Source: Nanobdellota archaeon
GTDB taxonomy: Archaea; Nanobdellota; Nanobdellia; Pacearchaeales; GW2011-AR1
Assembly: GCA_030688225.1 (NCBI GenBank)
Contig: JAUYIO010000021.1
Coordinates: forward strand, 1 to 64,000
Reading direction: 5' to 3'
DNA length: 64,000 nt
The notes under the pieces are model-generated. The model was not told where the DNA came from. It saw only the letters and a list, made by a program, of their open reading frames with translations, and did no database searches. Position 1 is the first letter of the stretch. The number at the start of each line of letters is the position of its first letter. This document shows positions 45,032-53,548 of this stretch, one piece after another. Position numbers and translations under genes: made by a program.

Positions 45032-45535
45032 TTTCTTAAATAGAAATCTTAAATCAGAATATATCGGAATTTTTTTTATCTTAAAATATTTAACTTCAAA
45101 AAACCAAATACCGACGACAAAAACGATACTCCCAACATACCAAAATAATTTATGAGTTATATCAAACCATTGGGAATTTGATAAGAATAATATGCTCAGC
45201 AAAAATATTCTTATTATATTTATTACAAGAAAGGCTAAAAATGCGAATGCAAGCATCTTAAATCTTTTTTTTAATTTAACGTCAGGAACAGAAAGATTGA
45301 ATATTAATAGGAGATAATATGCAGAACCAGCTATGCATGCTCCAATCAGTTCTATTGAGCGATATCCAATCATAATAAAGTCTCCTCTTAGGGAAACATC
45401 ATAGAACAAGTTAAGCAAAAAATAAACAGGGTAAAGAGTTAATGGTGTGAATATTAGATATAAAAGATAAAAATTAGGAAAGGCTACGATTATTAAAATT
45501 ATATACCTTAAAAAAATATCAAAAATTTTATTCAT
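45023..45535 (-). CDS. Archaeosortase family transpeptidase
   Basis: 170 residues, about six membrane helices. The exosortase/archaeosortase triad is in place: Cys67 in IELIGACIAG, Arg109 in VINIIRIFL and His128 in FDITHKLFW. Such enzymes cut a C-terminal tripartite signal (motif, helix, basic end) from surface proteins and attach them to lipid. It is small, like the variants seen in Pacearchaeota. Candidate client: the exported protein at 46372-48129. A PAP2 phosphatase gene is divergent beside it. Confidence 0.8.
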   Translation of the reverse strand: MNKIFDIFLRYIILIIVAFPNFYLLYLIFTPLTLYPVYFLLNLFYDVSLRGDFIMIGYRSIELIGACIAGSAYYLLLIFNLSVPDVKLKKRFKMLAFAFLAFLVINIIRIFLLSILFLSNSQWFDITHKLFWYVGSIVFVVGIWFFEVKYFKIKKIPIYSDLRFLFKKLK

Positions 45536-45585
45536 ATGAAAACAATAGTGGAAATGTATTTAAATAATTTGATGTTTGTTAAGTT

Positions 45586-46194
45586 ATGTTAAAAAAAAGA
45601 GGGATAATATGGACAGCCATCATATTGGCTGTCTTTTTAATTTTTTATTTTGACGTGCAAATAGTCAAAGGAATTTCTTTAATAAATAATGCTGTGCTTA
45701 ATGATTTCTTCTTAGGAATAACTTTTATTAGTTCAGAGATAATAATCTTCTTTTTTCTAACAAGTTTGTTTTTATGGCACGAGCATAAGAGAAAATGGAT
45801 CCTTCCTTTGTGGATAACTCTTGGAACAGTAGTAGTCATAAGTTTTTTATTGAAGGTTTTAGTTCATAGATTAAGACCTTTTCAAATAGGAATTGTTTCA
45901 ATATTGCCTTCATTAGAATCTACAAGTTATCTCATCTGGAATTTTTCTTTTCCTTCTTTTCAATCAATGCTTGCCTTTTGTGCAATCCCTATTTTGTCAA
46001 AAGAATTTCCTAAATTCAAGTATATTTGGATTATTCTTGCGAGTTTAATTGCTTTTTCAAGAGTTTATTTTGGACTGCATTTTATGAGTGATGTTCTTGT
46101 CGGAGGAATAATTGGATATTTAATAGGTGTTGGGATTATTAAAATAGAAAATAAAACAAAATTTGGAGAGAGAATTTGGAAGAGGGTTTTTTAA
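45586..46194 (+). CDS. PAP2-superfamily phosphatase with altered motif 2
   Basis: 202 residues, about six membrane helices. Motif 1 K90-x6-R97-P98 and motif 3 S158-R159-x5-H165-x3-D169 are intact, but motif 2 reads PSFQ instead of PSGH, so the acid/base histidine is replaced by Gln. Family members dephosphorylate lipid phosphates such as undecaprenyl-type or phosphatidic acid. Activity here is uncertain. Confidence 0.82.
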   Translation: MLKKRGIIWTAIILAVFLIFYFDVQIVKGISLINNAVLNDFFLGITFISSEIIIFFFLTSLFLWHEHKRKWILPLWITLGTVVVISFLLKVLVHRLRPFQIGIVSILPSLESTSYLIWNFSFPSFQSMLAFCAIPILSKEFPKFKYIWIILASLIAFSRVYFGLHFMSDVLVGGIIGYLIGVGIIKIENKTKFGERIWKRVF

Positions 46195-46196
46195 TA

Positions 46197-46364
46197 TTAT
46201 CTTTGATTATAAGCAAAATCAAGTTTATCTAAATATTTTTCTTTAATTTTTCCGTTTTTTATTTTTTTAATTTCCTTTTTCACAAGTTTATATTCTTGTT
46301 CTCTGAATTCATCTTCAGATATAGAAGATATCAAATCAATTCTTGAGGATAAATCAAAAGTCAT
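46197..46364 (-). CDS. Unknown small charged protein
   Basis: 55 residues from ATG 46364 (an upstream in-frame ATG at 46382 overlaps the surface gene). Helical, Lys/Glu-rich, no motif. Seven bases after the exported protein's stop, so co-transcribed with it. Confidence 0.4.
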   Translation of the reverse strand: MTFDLSSRIDLISSISEDEFREQEYKLVKKEIKKIKNGKIKEKYLDKLDFAYNQR

Positions 46365-46371
46365 TTTAGAA

Positions 46372-48129
46372 TTATTTAGCAACTCTTACTGCTATAACAA
46401 TTATTATTATAACTAAGATAACATTCAATGCTCCAATTAACCATAAATACCAGTTGCTTCCGAAAGAGAATCCACCAAATCCAGATTGTTCAATTGAAAC
46501 TGAAACAGGTTGTTTCATTACTAAATCAGTTCCTGAAAGAACTTCTATGTTGAATGTTTGATCTCCTGAAGCGTCATTGTTAACTTTGAATGTTAATAGA
46601 GCTTCTTTTGATTCTCCTGAATTCACTATTAATGTGATTGGGTCAATACTTGATAATGATGCCCATGAAGAATAATCTGCTGCATTCAAAGTGTAAGTTG
46701 CTGAAGTAGTTCCTGTATTTGTTATTGTTGTTTTTATTACCAAGTCATCTCCTGCTTTTCCTCCTGATTGCAAACTTGCAGAAACTAATGCTTTTTGACT
46801 AACTCCACAATTTCCTTCTACTACAAGAGGTGCTGTGAATTTTGAATCTTCGTCATCAAAATCATTTTCATAAATATCTCCATCTTCGTCAAATACTGTA
46901 AATTCTAAGTAATATGTTTTTTCAGATGCATCTTCAGGTATCTGAACTGTGAAAGTAAGCTTTTCATTATCAAATTCTTTTATTCTTGAAAATTCTGTTC
47001 TTTCATCAATTCCCAATTCTGTGTTTCTTAATAAAACAAGAACATCATCTTGTTCATCTGAACCTATATTCCAAACATCTGCCAATATTTGAACATCCAT
47101 TCCACATTGAACTGTTTCTGGGAAATCAATATTGTTAATTATTACAAAATCTGTTTCTTCTTCAATTGAAACATCTTCAGAATCATAATGACAACTTTTT
47201 TCTCCATCGTTTGAAGAATCTCTATCGTCAATTGTTCCTGTTGCTCTTACAACAATCTTATAATTATTTCCAACTATCTCATCAAGATCCATATCAAGAT
47301 CCTTTTCTCTTAATTGGAATGTGACTATAAAAGTGTCATCTTTTCCATCTTTGAGGTTGAATTCTTTTATCTCATCCATCTCAAGAACCCAATTATTAAG
47401 GTTAGAATCTGCAATGCCCCATTCTAAAGAAATATCATCAACATCATAATTTCCATCATTTTCAACTCTTACTTCTATTTCTACTTCATCCAGTGGAAGC
47501 CATTCTTCATCTTTTCCGTAACCTTCTATAACAGTTATGTCTCTTATATCTACTTTTAATTCTCCAGGATTTTGAGTAACTCCAGAATCATATGCACAGA
47601 AATCTGCTGTTGAGGAAGTTGCTGTTCCTTCTATGACAACATTATCTAATCTACAGAATTCAGCTGTAGCATCTGTTGAACATTCTATTTTTATTCTGAA
47701 TCCAGCATTATTATTTGCTGAAGAAGGCAAATTAAATGTCTTTGAAACAAATGAAGCATCATTAGGTAAATCAGGACTGTCTGCTGTAACTCCAACAACT
47801 TCTTCTAAATTAGTGTATGTGCTTCCATCAACAGACCAAGATAATTTAAAATTATTGTCAGTTTCCCAACCATTTCCTAATTGTCTGTCATATTTAACAA
47901 TGATAGTTTCATAACCAGAAGTACTAATTGTTCTCTCAAGAGTAGCGTTATCAACATTTGTGGATTCTGCATAAGTTCCTGCATTTGACCAGTTGCTTGT
48001 TGTCCAACCAGTTAAATCTCCATCATCAAAATTATCAGAGAAAACTGTTGCAGCGCTTGCGAAATTCAAAACTAAAACTAATGCGAAGATGCTTGCGATA
48101 GACAAACAAAATGTTTTGTTTTTTATCAT
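46372..48129 (-). CDS. Exported surface protein with sortable-like C-terminus
   Basis: 585 residues. Signal peptide about 1-27. The first domain (FSDNFDDGDLTGW ... CRLDNVVIEG) is a jelly-roll of the kind in lectin-like surface modules; next come two or three CARDB-type Ig domains (VRVENDGNYDVDDI, ADVWNIGSDEQDDV, TITNTGTTSATYTL). The end is a short Gly/Phe stretch (SGFGGFSFGSN), a 22-residue hydrophobic helix and a basic tail, the arrangement cut by archaeosortases. Acid-rich mature part. Confidence 0.75.
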   Translation of the reverse strand: MIKNKTFCLSIASIFALVLVLNFASAATVFSDNFDDGDLTGWTTSNWSNAGTYAESTNVDNATLERTISTSGYETIIVKYDRQLGNGWETDNNFKLSWSVDGSTYTNLEEVVGVTADSPDLPNDASFVSKTFNLPSSANNNAGFRIKIECSTDATAEFCRLDNVVIEGTATSSTADFCAYDSGVTQNPGELKVDIRDITVIEGYGKDEEWLPLDEVEIEVRVENDGNYDVDDISLEWGIADSNLNNWVLEMDEIKEFNLKDGKDDTFIVTFQLREKDLDMDLDEIVGNNYKIVVRATGTIDDRDSSNDGEKSCHYDSEDVSIEEETDFVIINNIDFPETVQCGMDVQILADVWNIGSDEQDDVLVLLRNTELGIDERTEFSRIKEFDNEKLTFTVQIPEDASEKTYYLEFTVFDEDGDIYENDFDDEDSKFTAPLVVEGNCGVSQKALVSASLQSGGKAGDDLVIKTTITNTGTTSATYTLNAADYSSWASLSSIDPITLIVNSGESKEALLTFKVNNDASGDQTFNIEVLSGTDLVMKQPVSVSIEQSGFGGFSFGSNWYLWLIGALNVILVIIIIVIAVRVAK

Positions 48130-48218
48130 GTTGTAATTCTGCAGTTACTATGGTTTATAAATATTTGTATTATAAAAAATATATTCTGATTTTAGATTAT
48201 TTTGTCTTGTTAAAAAGA

Positions 48219-48315
48219 TTTATATAATTTAATTATTTTAATTTATTGACGGAAATGAGGGGCACCAAGGTTCTCCTTACAGTAACCCCTCTTTTTTAGA
48301 GGGTTAAAAAACAAA
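48219..48315 (+). promoter_or_regulatory. Promoter and switch-like leader
   Basis: TATA box TTTATATAAT (48219-48228), then a leader of about 65 bases. GAGGGG (48257-48262) can pair with CCCCTC (48286-48291), with an inner AAGG-TTCT-CCTT hairpin; alternatively CCCTCT (48287-48292) pairs with AGAGGG (48298-48303). The two folds exclude each other. No Rfam family could be assigned by eye. Confidence 0.5.
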
Positions 48316-48705
48316 ATGGCGATTGAAGCAAAAGAAAATTCTCTTGGCGCAAAGGCTTTCTTAGCAGGAGTTGTTCTTGCAATACTTATCGGATTATCTA
48401 CAAGTTTGATTCCTATTCCTGCATTAAAGAAGTATAGCTCTGCAATTTATGCAATATTGGTTCTTCTTGGATTATTTATTGGATTTACAATAAAAGTTTC
48501 GCAAAAAGATTCTCAAACATTCATGATTGCAGGAGCCATCCTTGTTATTGTTAGTAAATTTGGTATGGATAGTGTTCATGGTTCATTAATAGGAATAGGT
48601 GTTGGAGACACTGTTGCAGCAGTATTTGGAGCTTTATTAGCATTGTTTGTTCCTGCAACAATTATTGTGGCTATAAAGAATCTGTTTGGAATTGCAAGAG
48701 TTTAG
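48316..48705 (+). CDS. Four-TM membrane protein, unknown
   Basis: 129 residues: hydrophilic start then four hydrophobic segments (about 14-32, 40-58, 70-82 and 95-122) with few charges. No family recognised. Preceded by a structured leader, which suggests regulated or strong expression. Confidence 0.6.
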   Translation: MAIEAKENSLGAKAFLAGVVLAILIGLSTSLIPIPALKKYSSAIYAILVLLGLFIGFTIKVSQKDSQTFMIAGAILVIVSKFGMDSVHGSLIGIGVGDTVAAVFGALLALFVPATIIVAIKNLFGIARV

Positions 48706-48732
48706 TATAATAATAGGGTGAGAATTTTAATT

Positions 48733-49056
48733 TTAAAATATTTCTCTTGAAACCCTATAACTCCCCTCTATTCCTTCTCCATCTATTGCTCCCGAGTAAT
48801 AAACTATCCCTTTGCCACATGGAGATAATGCAAATTTTTCAGCTTGCTCTTTATCGTCTCCAAATAATGCAATTTCATTAAAAGGATTTTCGAACGCTTT
48901 TACTGGTGCAGAATAACATACGTTGAGTTTTGGTCTTTCAGGCTTAACAACAGAATTAGGTAAAATATTATCTAAGGAATCTTTCCCAATTAAAGATAAA
49001 CTCCCAAAACCAAAAAGAATTGTTTTAAAGAAATCTCTTCTCTTTATTTTGTTCAT
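48733..49056 (-). CDS. Small Tat-like exported protein
   Basis: 107 residues from ATG 49056. The N-terminus KIKRRDFFKTILFGFGSLSLIG is a twin-arginine signal (RR-x-F-F-K then a mild hydrophobic stretch). The mature part is small with two cysteines and unrecognised. It lies at the SepF stop, so is co-transcribed with sepF. No Tat translocase gene is in the window. Confidence 0.6.
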   Translation of the reverse strand: MNKIKRRDFFKTILFGFGSLSLIGKDSLDNILPNSVVKPERPKLNVCYSAPVKAFENPFNEIALFGDDKEQAEKFALSPCGKGIVYYSGAIDGEGIEGSYRVSREIF

Positions 49057-49057
49057 T

Positions 49058-49450
49058 TTAATCAAACCTGTTTCTTGGTTCTTCTTTGTCTATTTTCTCT
49101 GGTTGCTTTTGGATTTTTGCAAAAGAAGGTGTTACAATAACAATATTTTCTCCAAATCCAGCAATAGTTCCTTCAAGAGCATCTGTTGTTTTCTTTATTT
49201 TTGAGACAGCCCTTTTTAGTTCAATAGGATCTTTTTTTCGGATTACCTTAATATCAATTACTGCGATAGTATATCCTTCTCTCAAAGCATTAAGAATTTC
49301 GTTTACATCTTCGTAATCTTTCAAAATGAATAGTTTCACCAAAACTTTTTTTTCTTTTTCTTCGTGACCAACATCAATCTCCAAATATTCGTCGTCCATA
49401 GGTTCTGCAACAGAATCGGAGAAAACTTTTTTTATCTTATCAAATACCAT
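49058..49450 (-). CDS. sepF: Cell division protein SepF
   Basis: Membrane anchor for FtsZ rings in archaea lacking FtsA. 130 residues: an amphipathic N-terminal helix (VFDKIKKVFSDSV) for membrane binding, then the SepF core KLFILKDYEDVNEILNALREGYTIAVIDI, KRAVSKIKKTTDALEGTIAGFGENIVIVTP. Length is normal for archaeal SepF. FtsZ is encoded 4.3 kb away. Confidence 0.88.
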   Translation of the reverse strand: MVFDKIKKVFSDSVAEPMDDEYLEIDVGHEEKEKKVLVKLFILKDYEDVNEILNALREGYTIAVIDIKVIRKKDPIELKRAVSKIKKTTDALEGTIAGFGENIVIVTPSFAKIQKQPEKIDKEEPRNRFD

Positions 49451-49504
49451 AATAAAATTTATGAGTGAGATATTTATAAAGATTTCGGGGATTTTTCACA
49501 TATA

Positions 49505-49825
49505 TTATTTCTTTATCCCCTTCATTATCACGTCTCTTAATTTTTCCAATCTTTCTGTTAGGGAAGACTCTTGTTTCTCAATATTCTTAATTCTTAACTC
49601 AAGAATCTTTTCTTTGTTTGAAAGTTCCTCGTTTATTTTCTTTTTATCTGTCTTAATCATTAATTGTCCTATTATCTTGAATACATCTTCTTTGGATTTT
49701 TCTATCTCTGACAATGCAGATTTTGTTTCAGACATCTCCATCTGAAAAGCTTGTTTTTGCATCAACAAATTTTGCAGAGTTTGTTCCAGGATTTGCATTT
49801 CCTGAATATTTTTGTCAGAAGACAT
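49505..49825 (-). CDS. pfdB: Prefoldin beta subunit
   Basis: Subunit of the hexameric chaperone that passes unfolded proteins to the thermosome. 106 residues, two coiled-coil helices joined by a beta hairpin: LEQTLQNLLMQKQAFQMEMSE, then DVFKIIGQLMIKTDKKK and a second coil. One base after rpoP, in a common archaeal gene order. Confidence 0.9.
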   Translation of the reverse strand: MSSDKNIQEMQILEQTLQNLLMQKQAFQMEMSETKSALSEIEKSKEDVFKIIGQLMIKTDKKKINEELSNKEKILELRIKNIEKQESSLTERLEKLRDVIMKGIKK

Positions 49826-49826
49826 T

Positions 49827-49964
49827 TTACTTCACCTTTACTTTTTTTATTTTAGTTCTTGGCTTGTAAAAAATTTTGCTTCCACAATGAGGACAAACAA
49901 ATCTTTTTTCAAGAGCTTTAGAAACTATACTTTTCTCGCATTTAAAACACTTGTATTGAACCAT
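49827..49964 (-). CDS. rpoP: RNA polymerase subunit P (Rpb12-like)
   Basis: 45 residues, too short for most gene finders. YKCFKCEKSI and FVCPHCGSK form the zinc ribbon, and IFYKPRTK is the conserved end of RpoP/Rpb12. Lies between L37Ae and prefoldin beta on the minus strand, the usual archaeal neighbourhood. Confidence 0.92.
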   Translation of the reverse strand: MVQYKCFKCEKSIVSKALEKRFVCPHCGSKIFYKPRTKIKKVKVK

Positions 49965-50005
49965 TTTATTTTAATATTCTCTTCCTTTATTTAATTTTCT
50001 AATTT

Positions 50006-50221
50006 TCATTCTAAATAATAGGCGTGGCCTGCAAATTTTTTTTCGCATTTAGGGCATTTCCAGATGCCTTTTGATAATCTTTTTACACCTATTTTTTTAC
50101 AGAAAGGGCATTTTTGTTTTTTTCTTTGCTTGTTTTCAACTTCAACTAATCTTGCCCTTACTTTCTTTCCGTATCTTGCTCCAAACCTTCCTGATGCTTT
50201 TGATTTTTTTGATTTTGGCAT
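50006..50221 (-). CDS. rpl37ae: Ribosomal protein L37Ae (eL43)
   Basis: 71 residues. GRFGARYGKKVRARL start, zinc ribbon with CPFC and CPKC, and KRLSKGIWKC between. Standard for the family, slightly short. Begins the rpoP-prefoldin set. Confidence 0.95.
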   Translation of the reverse strand: MPKSKKSKASGRFGARYGKKVRARLVEVENKQRKKQKCPFCKKIGVKRLSKGIWKCPKCEKKFAGHAYYLE

Positions 50222-50243
50222 TTTGTGTATTGTTAAATATAAA

Positions 50244-50316
50244 TGGGGCTGCCCGGATTTGAACCGGGGTCGTCAGGTCCCAAACCTGAAAGGCTACCAG
50301 GCTACCCCACAGCCCC
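50244..50316 (-). tRNA. tRNA-Pro (TGG)
   Basis: On the minus strand: acceptor GGGGCTG pairs with CAGCCCC, anticodon stem TCAGG/CCTGA with loop TTTGGGA (anticodon TGG), T-stem CCGGG-type closing. Discriminator A; CCA not encoded. Confidence 0.96.
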
Positions 50317-50348
50317 CTATTGAGAGAGAGGGAAATTAATTTATAAAA

Positions 50349-51035
50349 CTATTTTTTCTTAGTTTCTTTCTTTTCTTCCTTCGGTGCCTCTTCAGTTTTT
50401 TTCTCGTCTGTCTTTTCTTCTTTAGCAGCTTCCTGTGCAGCTTGCTCCTGCTTTAGAAGTTTTTCCTGCATTTCCTTTAACTCTGCAAAATATTTGTCAA
50501 GTTCTGCTTTTTTTTCTGCAGAAGTTTCTGTCTTTTCTGAATTAATTTCTTTGTCGTATTTTCCTTCTTCAATTTCTCGTTCAACTTCAAGAGGAGATTT
50601 GCTCTCAACAAGAATTCCCAAACTAGCACAAGTTCCGACGATAGTTTTAACAGCTGATTTTAAATCTTTAGAAAGCATATTAGGTAATTTTATTTTTGCA
50701 ACAGAAATAATTTGTTCTATTGAAGCATTTGCAACTTTTGTTTTTTTCTGAAGTCCTGAAGCTTTTTCTATCTTTAATTCTTTTTTTAATAATTCTGAAG
50801 CAGGAGGAGAAAAAACTTTAATATCAAATTCTTTTGTTGATGCATCTATTTTTAATTCAACTGGAACTTTTAATCCGTTGAAATCTTTTGTCGCTTCGTT
50901 TATCTTCTGAATTATGTTGTTTATGTTTATTCCAAGAGGACCGAGTTTCTGACTAAGTGCAGGGCCTGGTTTCATGCTTCCACCTTCTACTAAAAGTTTT
51001 GTTTGCATTTTATTCGTCGTCCTCGGCATCTTCAC
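50349..51035 (-). CDS. rpl11: Ribosomal protein L11 with charged tail
   Basis: 228 residues. Core of about 160 residues: LLVEGGSMKPGPALSQKLGPLGIN (Pro-rich hinge helix), then KASGLQKKTKVANASIEQII and GTCASLGI. A 70-residue Glu/Lys/Ala-rich tail follows and is probably flexible. Transcribed after Spt5 with a 26-base overlap. Confidence 0.95.
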   Translation of the reverse strand: MKMPRTTNKMQTKLLVEGGSMKPGPALSQKLGPLGININNIIQKINEATKDFNGLKVPVELKIDASTKEFDIKVFSPPASELLKKELKIEKASGLQKKTKVANASIEQIISVAKIKLPNMLSKDLKSAVKTIVGTCASLGILVESKSPLEVEREIEEGKYDKEINSEKTETSAEKKAELDKYFAELKEMQEKLLKQEQAAQEAAKEEKTDEKKTEEAPKEEKKETKKK

Positions 51036-51465
51036 GCCTTATGACTTTAACATTATCAAGTTTAATTGTAACTGGCAATGGAACAACTGCTCCTAATAAG
51101 CTAACAACTACTTCTCCTTTTTGTTTATCAATTCTTAAAACTTTTGCTTTTTCTTTTTTGAAAGGTTCTGCGATTATTTCTACAATATCTCCATCTTTTA
51201 TTGAAACAGCTGTCACAGAAGGTTCTACCATATTTTTTATCTCTTCATAACCGACGGTTTTTCCAATTATTCCTTTTATGTAAGGTAAATTAAAAACAGC
51301 TTCTTCTGCAGATTCTCTGTCTTCTGCTTCAAGAAGAATGTAACCTCGCAAACCATGCGGACGCAAAACTGAAAAAACATTTAAGTTTTTCTTTTCAACT
51401 TTTTCTGCAATCATGTCAACTGCTCTCTCTTCCTTGTTTGTTATTACTTTTACAATAAATATCAT
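51010..51465 (-). CDS. spt5: Transcription elongation factor Spt5
   Basis: Archaeal Spt5 (NusG-like), 151 residues: NGN domain (AEKVEKKNLNVFSVLRPHGLRGYILLEAEDRESA) that closes the RNA polymerase clamp, and a KOW domain (IKDGDIVEIIAEPFKKEKAKVLRID). No separate Spt4 gene in the window. Normally follows secE; here the 651-residue surface gene stands between them. Confidence 0.95.
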   Translation of the reverse strand: MIFIVKVITNKEERAVDMIAEKVEKKNLNVFSVLRPHGLRGYILLEAEDRESAEEAVFNLPYIKGIIGKTVGYEEIKNMVEPSVTAVSIKDGDIVEIIAEPFKKEKAKVLRIDKQKGEVVVSLLGAVVPLPVTIKLDNVKVIRREDAEDDE

Positions 51466-51545
51466 TTTGTTCGCACTACCCCATAACTTCTTAAGAAGTA
51501 GATGAAGATTTATAAAATTAGAGGTTTATAAATTTTTGTGAGAGG

Positions 51546-53501
51546 TTATTTATGTGAAACAACAAGTCTTGGTCTTTTTGAAGTATCAGGATTGTCGCTG
51601 CTACGGAATGCCCCATCATTAGAGGGACGTTTGTAAGAGGCTGTTAAAGCCATACCATAATTAGAAACTCCTTTAACCCATTCTTCAACCAGAGGCGTTA
51701 CGTCAAATTCATGCCACCCATTATAATTTGTAAGTGTCACACTTGTTATATTTTTATTATCATAATCAGGTTTGTTATTCCATTTAATAGATTCATTCCA
51801 ATTTTCCAAAACTTTTTTTACATTGACTTTTACAGGTTCGTTGTATAAAGATCCTACTCCATACAAATATAATTTTGCAGAAGTGATTGAAGCTCCGGAA
51901 GGAATTGAGGATAATGGAAATTGAATGAATGATTCATAATCCCAAATTCCTGATAACTTGGATACCTCTAATCTTTCGTTATCTTCTCCTTCATAAGAAA
52001 CATTTCCATTCGCGTAGTAATTTACAGAAACATAAGCATCTTTTCCTTCTGGGCCAGGTTGTATTGTTGTTGTGATTTCTTGTCCTGTTGAACCCATCTC
52101 ATTTAAAATTTTTTCAAATGAAATTACAGGATAAGCATAATCTGGAATAACACTGCTAAATATTCCCATATCAACGCCAAGAGTCATCCAAAAATTTCCA
52201 TAAAGTTTCCAACTTATTGGTGATGCGGCTTCAAATTTTAAACCGCTATTCACAGCTCCTTTTGGACCAGGAAAACCTTCATAAAATAAAATATTCAAAG
52301 ACATTCCTGCATAAATTTCTGATTTTAAATCTTCTTTTACTAAACTATTAGAAAATTCAAAACTATTAGAAAACTCTCTTGATGTTCTCCAACCATTTTC
52401 ATAGATAATTGCAGGAGAAAAATTTGCTTTTTGGAGAACGCGCGTTTCTAACGAGCCCATCAAAGTTGATTTTATTCCGACGACAACATCCAGTTTTGGA
52501 GTGACTACAATTGGAACCGGAGGTGCAGGAGGAGGAAGAACAAAAGTGTAGGCTCCCAAATCTAATCTCGCAATTGTTTTCTCATTAGGAAGAATATAGT
52601 ATCTTGCAGTGGAAGTTAGTTTAAGATCAACAGATTCATCAGAAACAATTTTGAATAAAAATTTTCCTGGAGTTTTAAATTCGGCATCCAAGATATAATC
52701 TAAATTAAATGAAATATTTCCGTCAAGAAAAATTTCCTTATTTCTATCTTCAAGAATAACTTTTTTCAAGTCATATGAGAAAGCAGATGCAGATGAAGCA
52801 TTTTTAAAAACTCCCTCGGAAAACTCTGTTGTTTTCGCAGTTGAGGGAGAAAGAGTTTGTCTAATTGAAAAAGAATTATTTTTCAAAACTTTTTCAAGAG
52901 TTCCTTGTTTTGTCTGAATTGTTCTTTTATCCTGAGAAATATTTGTTATCTCTCTTAAAATTCCTTTAGGAGTGTTATTGTTTATTCCTGCAACAATTAT
53001 GTCTCCTTGAGAAAAAGAAACAGGATTTGTGAAAGATAAGCTGTTTTCATTAACAGAAGATAATTGATTAATCTGATTTTGGGAGAGAACATTTACGTTA
53101 TAAGAATTTTTTACAAGTAAATTCCAAGATTGTTCTGCTCTTGCATTTTCTCCGTCGGCAACTATTAATTTAACAGAGTAAATCTTGTCTTGTGAAACTT
53201 CTGGAGATGTTCCAAAAATAATATTGTGAGTGACTGACAACCAGGAAGGGCCTTCAATTCTGTAATTCACCAAATCTCCGTCAGGATCTTGTGCTTGAAT
53301 TTGATATTCGTAATAAGAATTTTCATCAATTTGCGTTAAAGGGCTGGAAGAAATTACTGGAGGATTATTTTTTTGAGAAATTTGGGTTGAAGATTGTTTT
53401 TGAGAGATGGATGTTGGAGAAGAATCATCTCCACAAGTTATTAACAAAAGTGAGGTTAAACCAGTTATTAAACCTCTTTTCAACACTCTTTCAAGATTCA
53501 T
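51546..53501 (-). CDS. Large lipoprotein-like surface protein
   Basis: 651 residues. Signal peptide with LLLITC at 18-23, a lipobox-like end (Cys23, with Thr at -1). A cadherin/dystroglycan-type domain (NPPVISSSPLTQIDENSYYE ... DPDGD) follows, then long beta-rich regions, and a C-terminal DNRLRE-type domain (ESFIQFPLSSIPSGASITSA ... WHEFDVTPLVEEWVKG). These are typical of bacterial and methanogen surface proteins, so acquisition by transfer is likely. It splits the usual secE-spt5 pair. Confidence 0.75.
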   Translation of the reverse strand: MNLERVLKRGLITGLTSLLLITCGDDSSPTSISQKQSSTQISQKNNPPVISSSPLTQIDENSYYEYQIQAQDPDGDLVNYRIEGPSWLSVTHNIIFGTSPEVSQDKIYSVKLIVADGENARAEQSWNLLVKNSYNVNVLSQNQINQLSSVNENSLSFTNPVSFSQGDIIVAGINNNTPKGILREITNISQDKRTIQTKQGTLEKVLKNNSFSIRQTLSPSTAKTTEFSEGVFKNASSASAFSYDLKKVILEDRNKEIFLDGNISFNLDYILDAEFKTPGKFLFKIVSDESVDLKLTSTARYYILPNEKTIARLDLGAYTFVLPPPAPPVPIVVTPKLDVVVGIKSTLMGSLETRVLQKANFSPAIIYENGWRTSREFSNSFEFSNSLVKEDLKSEIYAGMSLNILFYEGFPGPKGAVNSGLKFEAASPISWKLYGNFWMTLGVDMGIFSSVIPDYAYPVISFEKILNEMGSTGQEITTTIQPGPEGKDAYVSVNYYANGNVSYEGEDNERLEVSKLSGIWDYESFIQFPLSSIPSGASITSAKLYLYGVGSLYNEPVKVNVKKVLENWNESIKWNNKPDYDNKNITSVTLTNYNGWHEFDVTPLVEEWVKGVSNYGMALTASYKRPSNDGAFRSSDNPDTSKRPRLVVSHK

Positions 53502-53548
53502 TATAAATCTATTTTCTTTTAGAAATATTTAAAGATTTATGTAAAAGA

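Noticed and set aside
48250..48315. Resemblance to class I preQ1 riboswitch (CAGTAACCCC and the A-rich tail)
   Set aside because: The loop is far too long and the aptamer core cannot be matched by eye; an Rfam RF00522 scan would be decisive.
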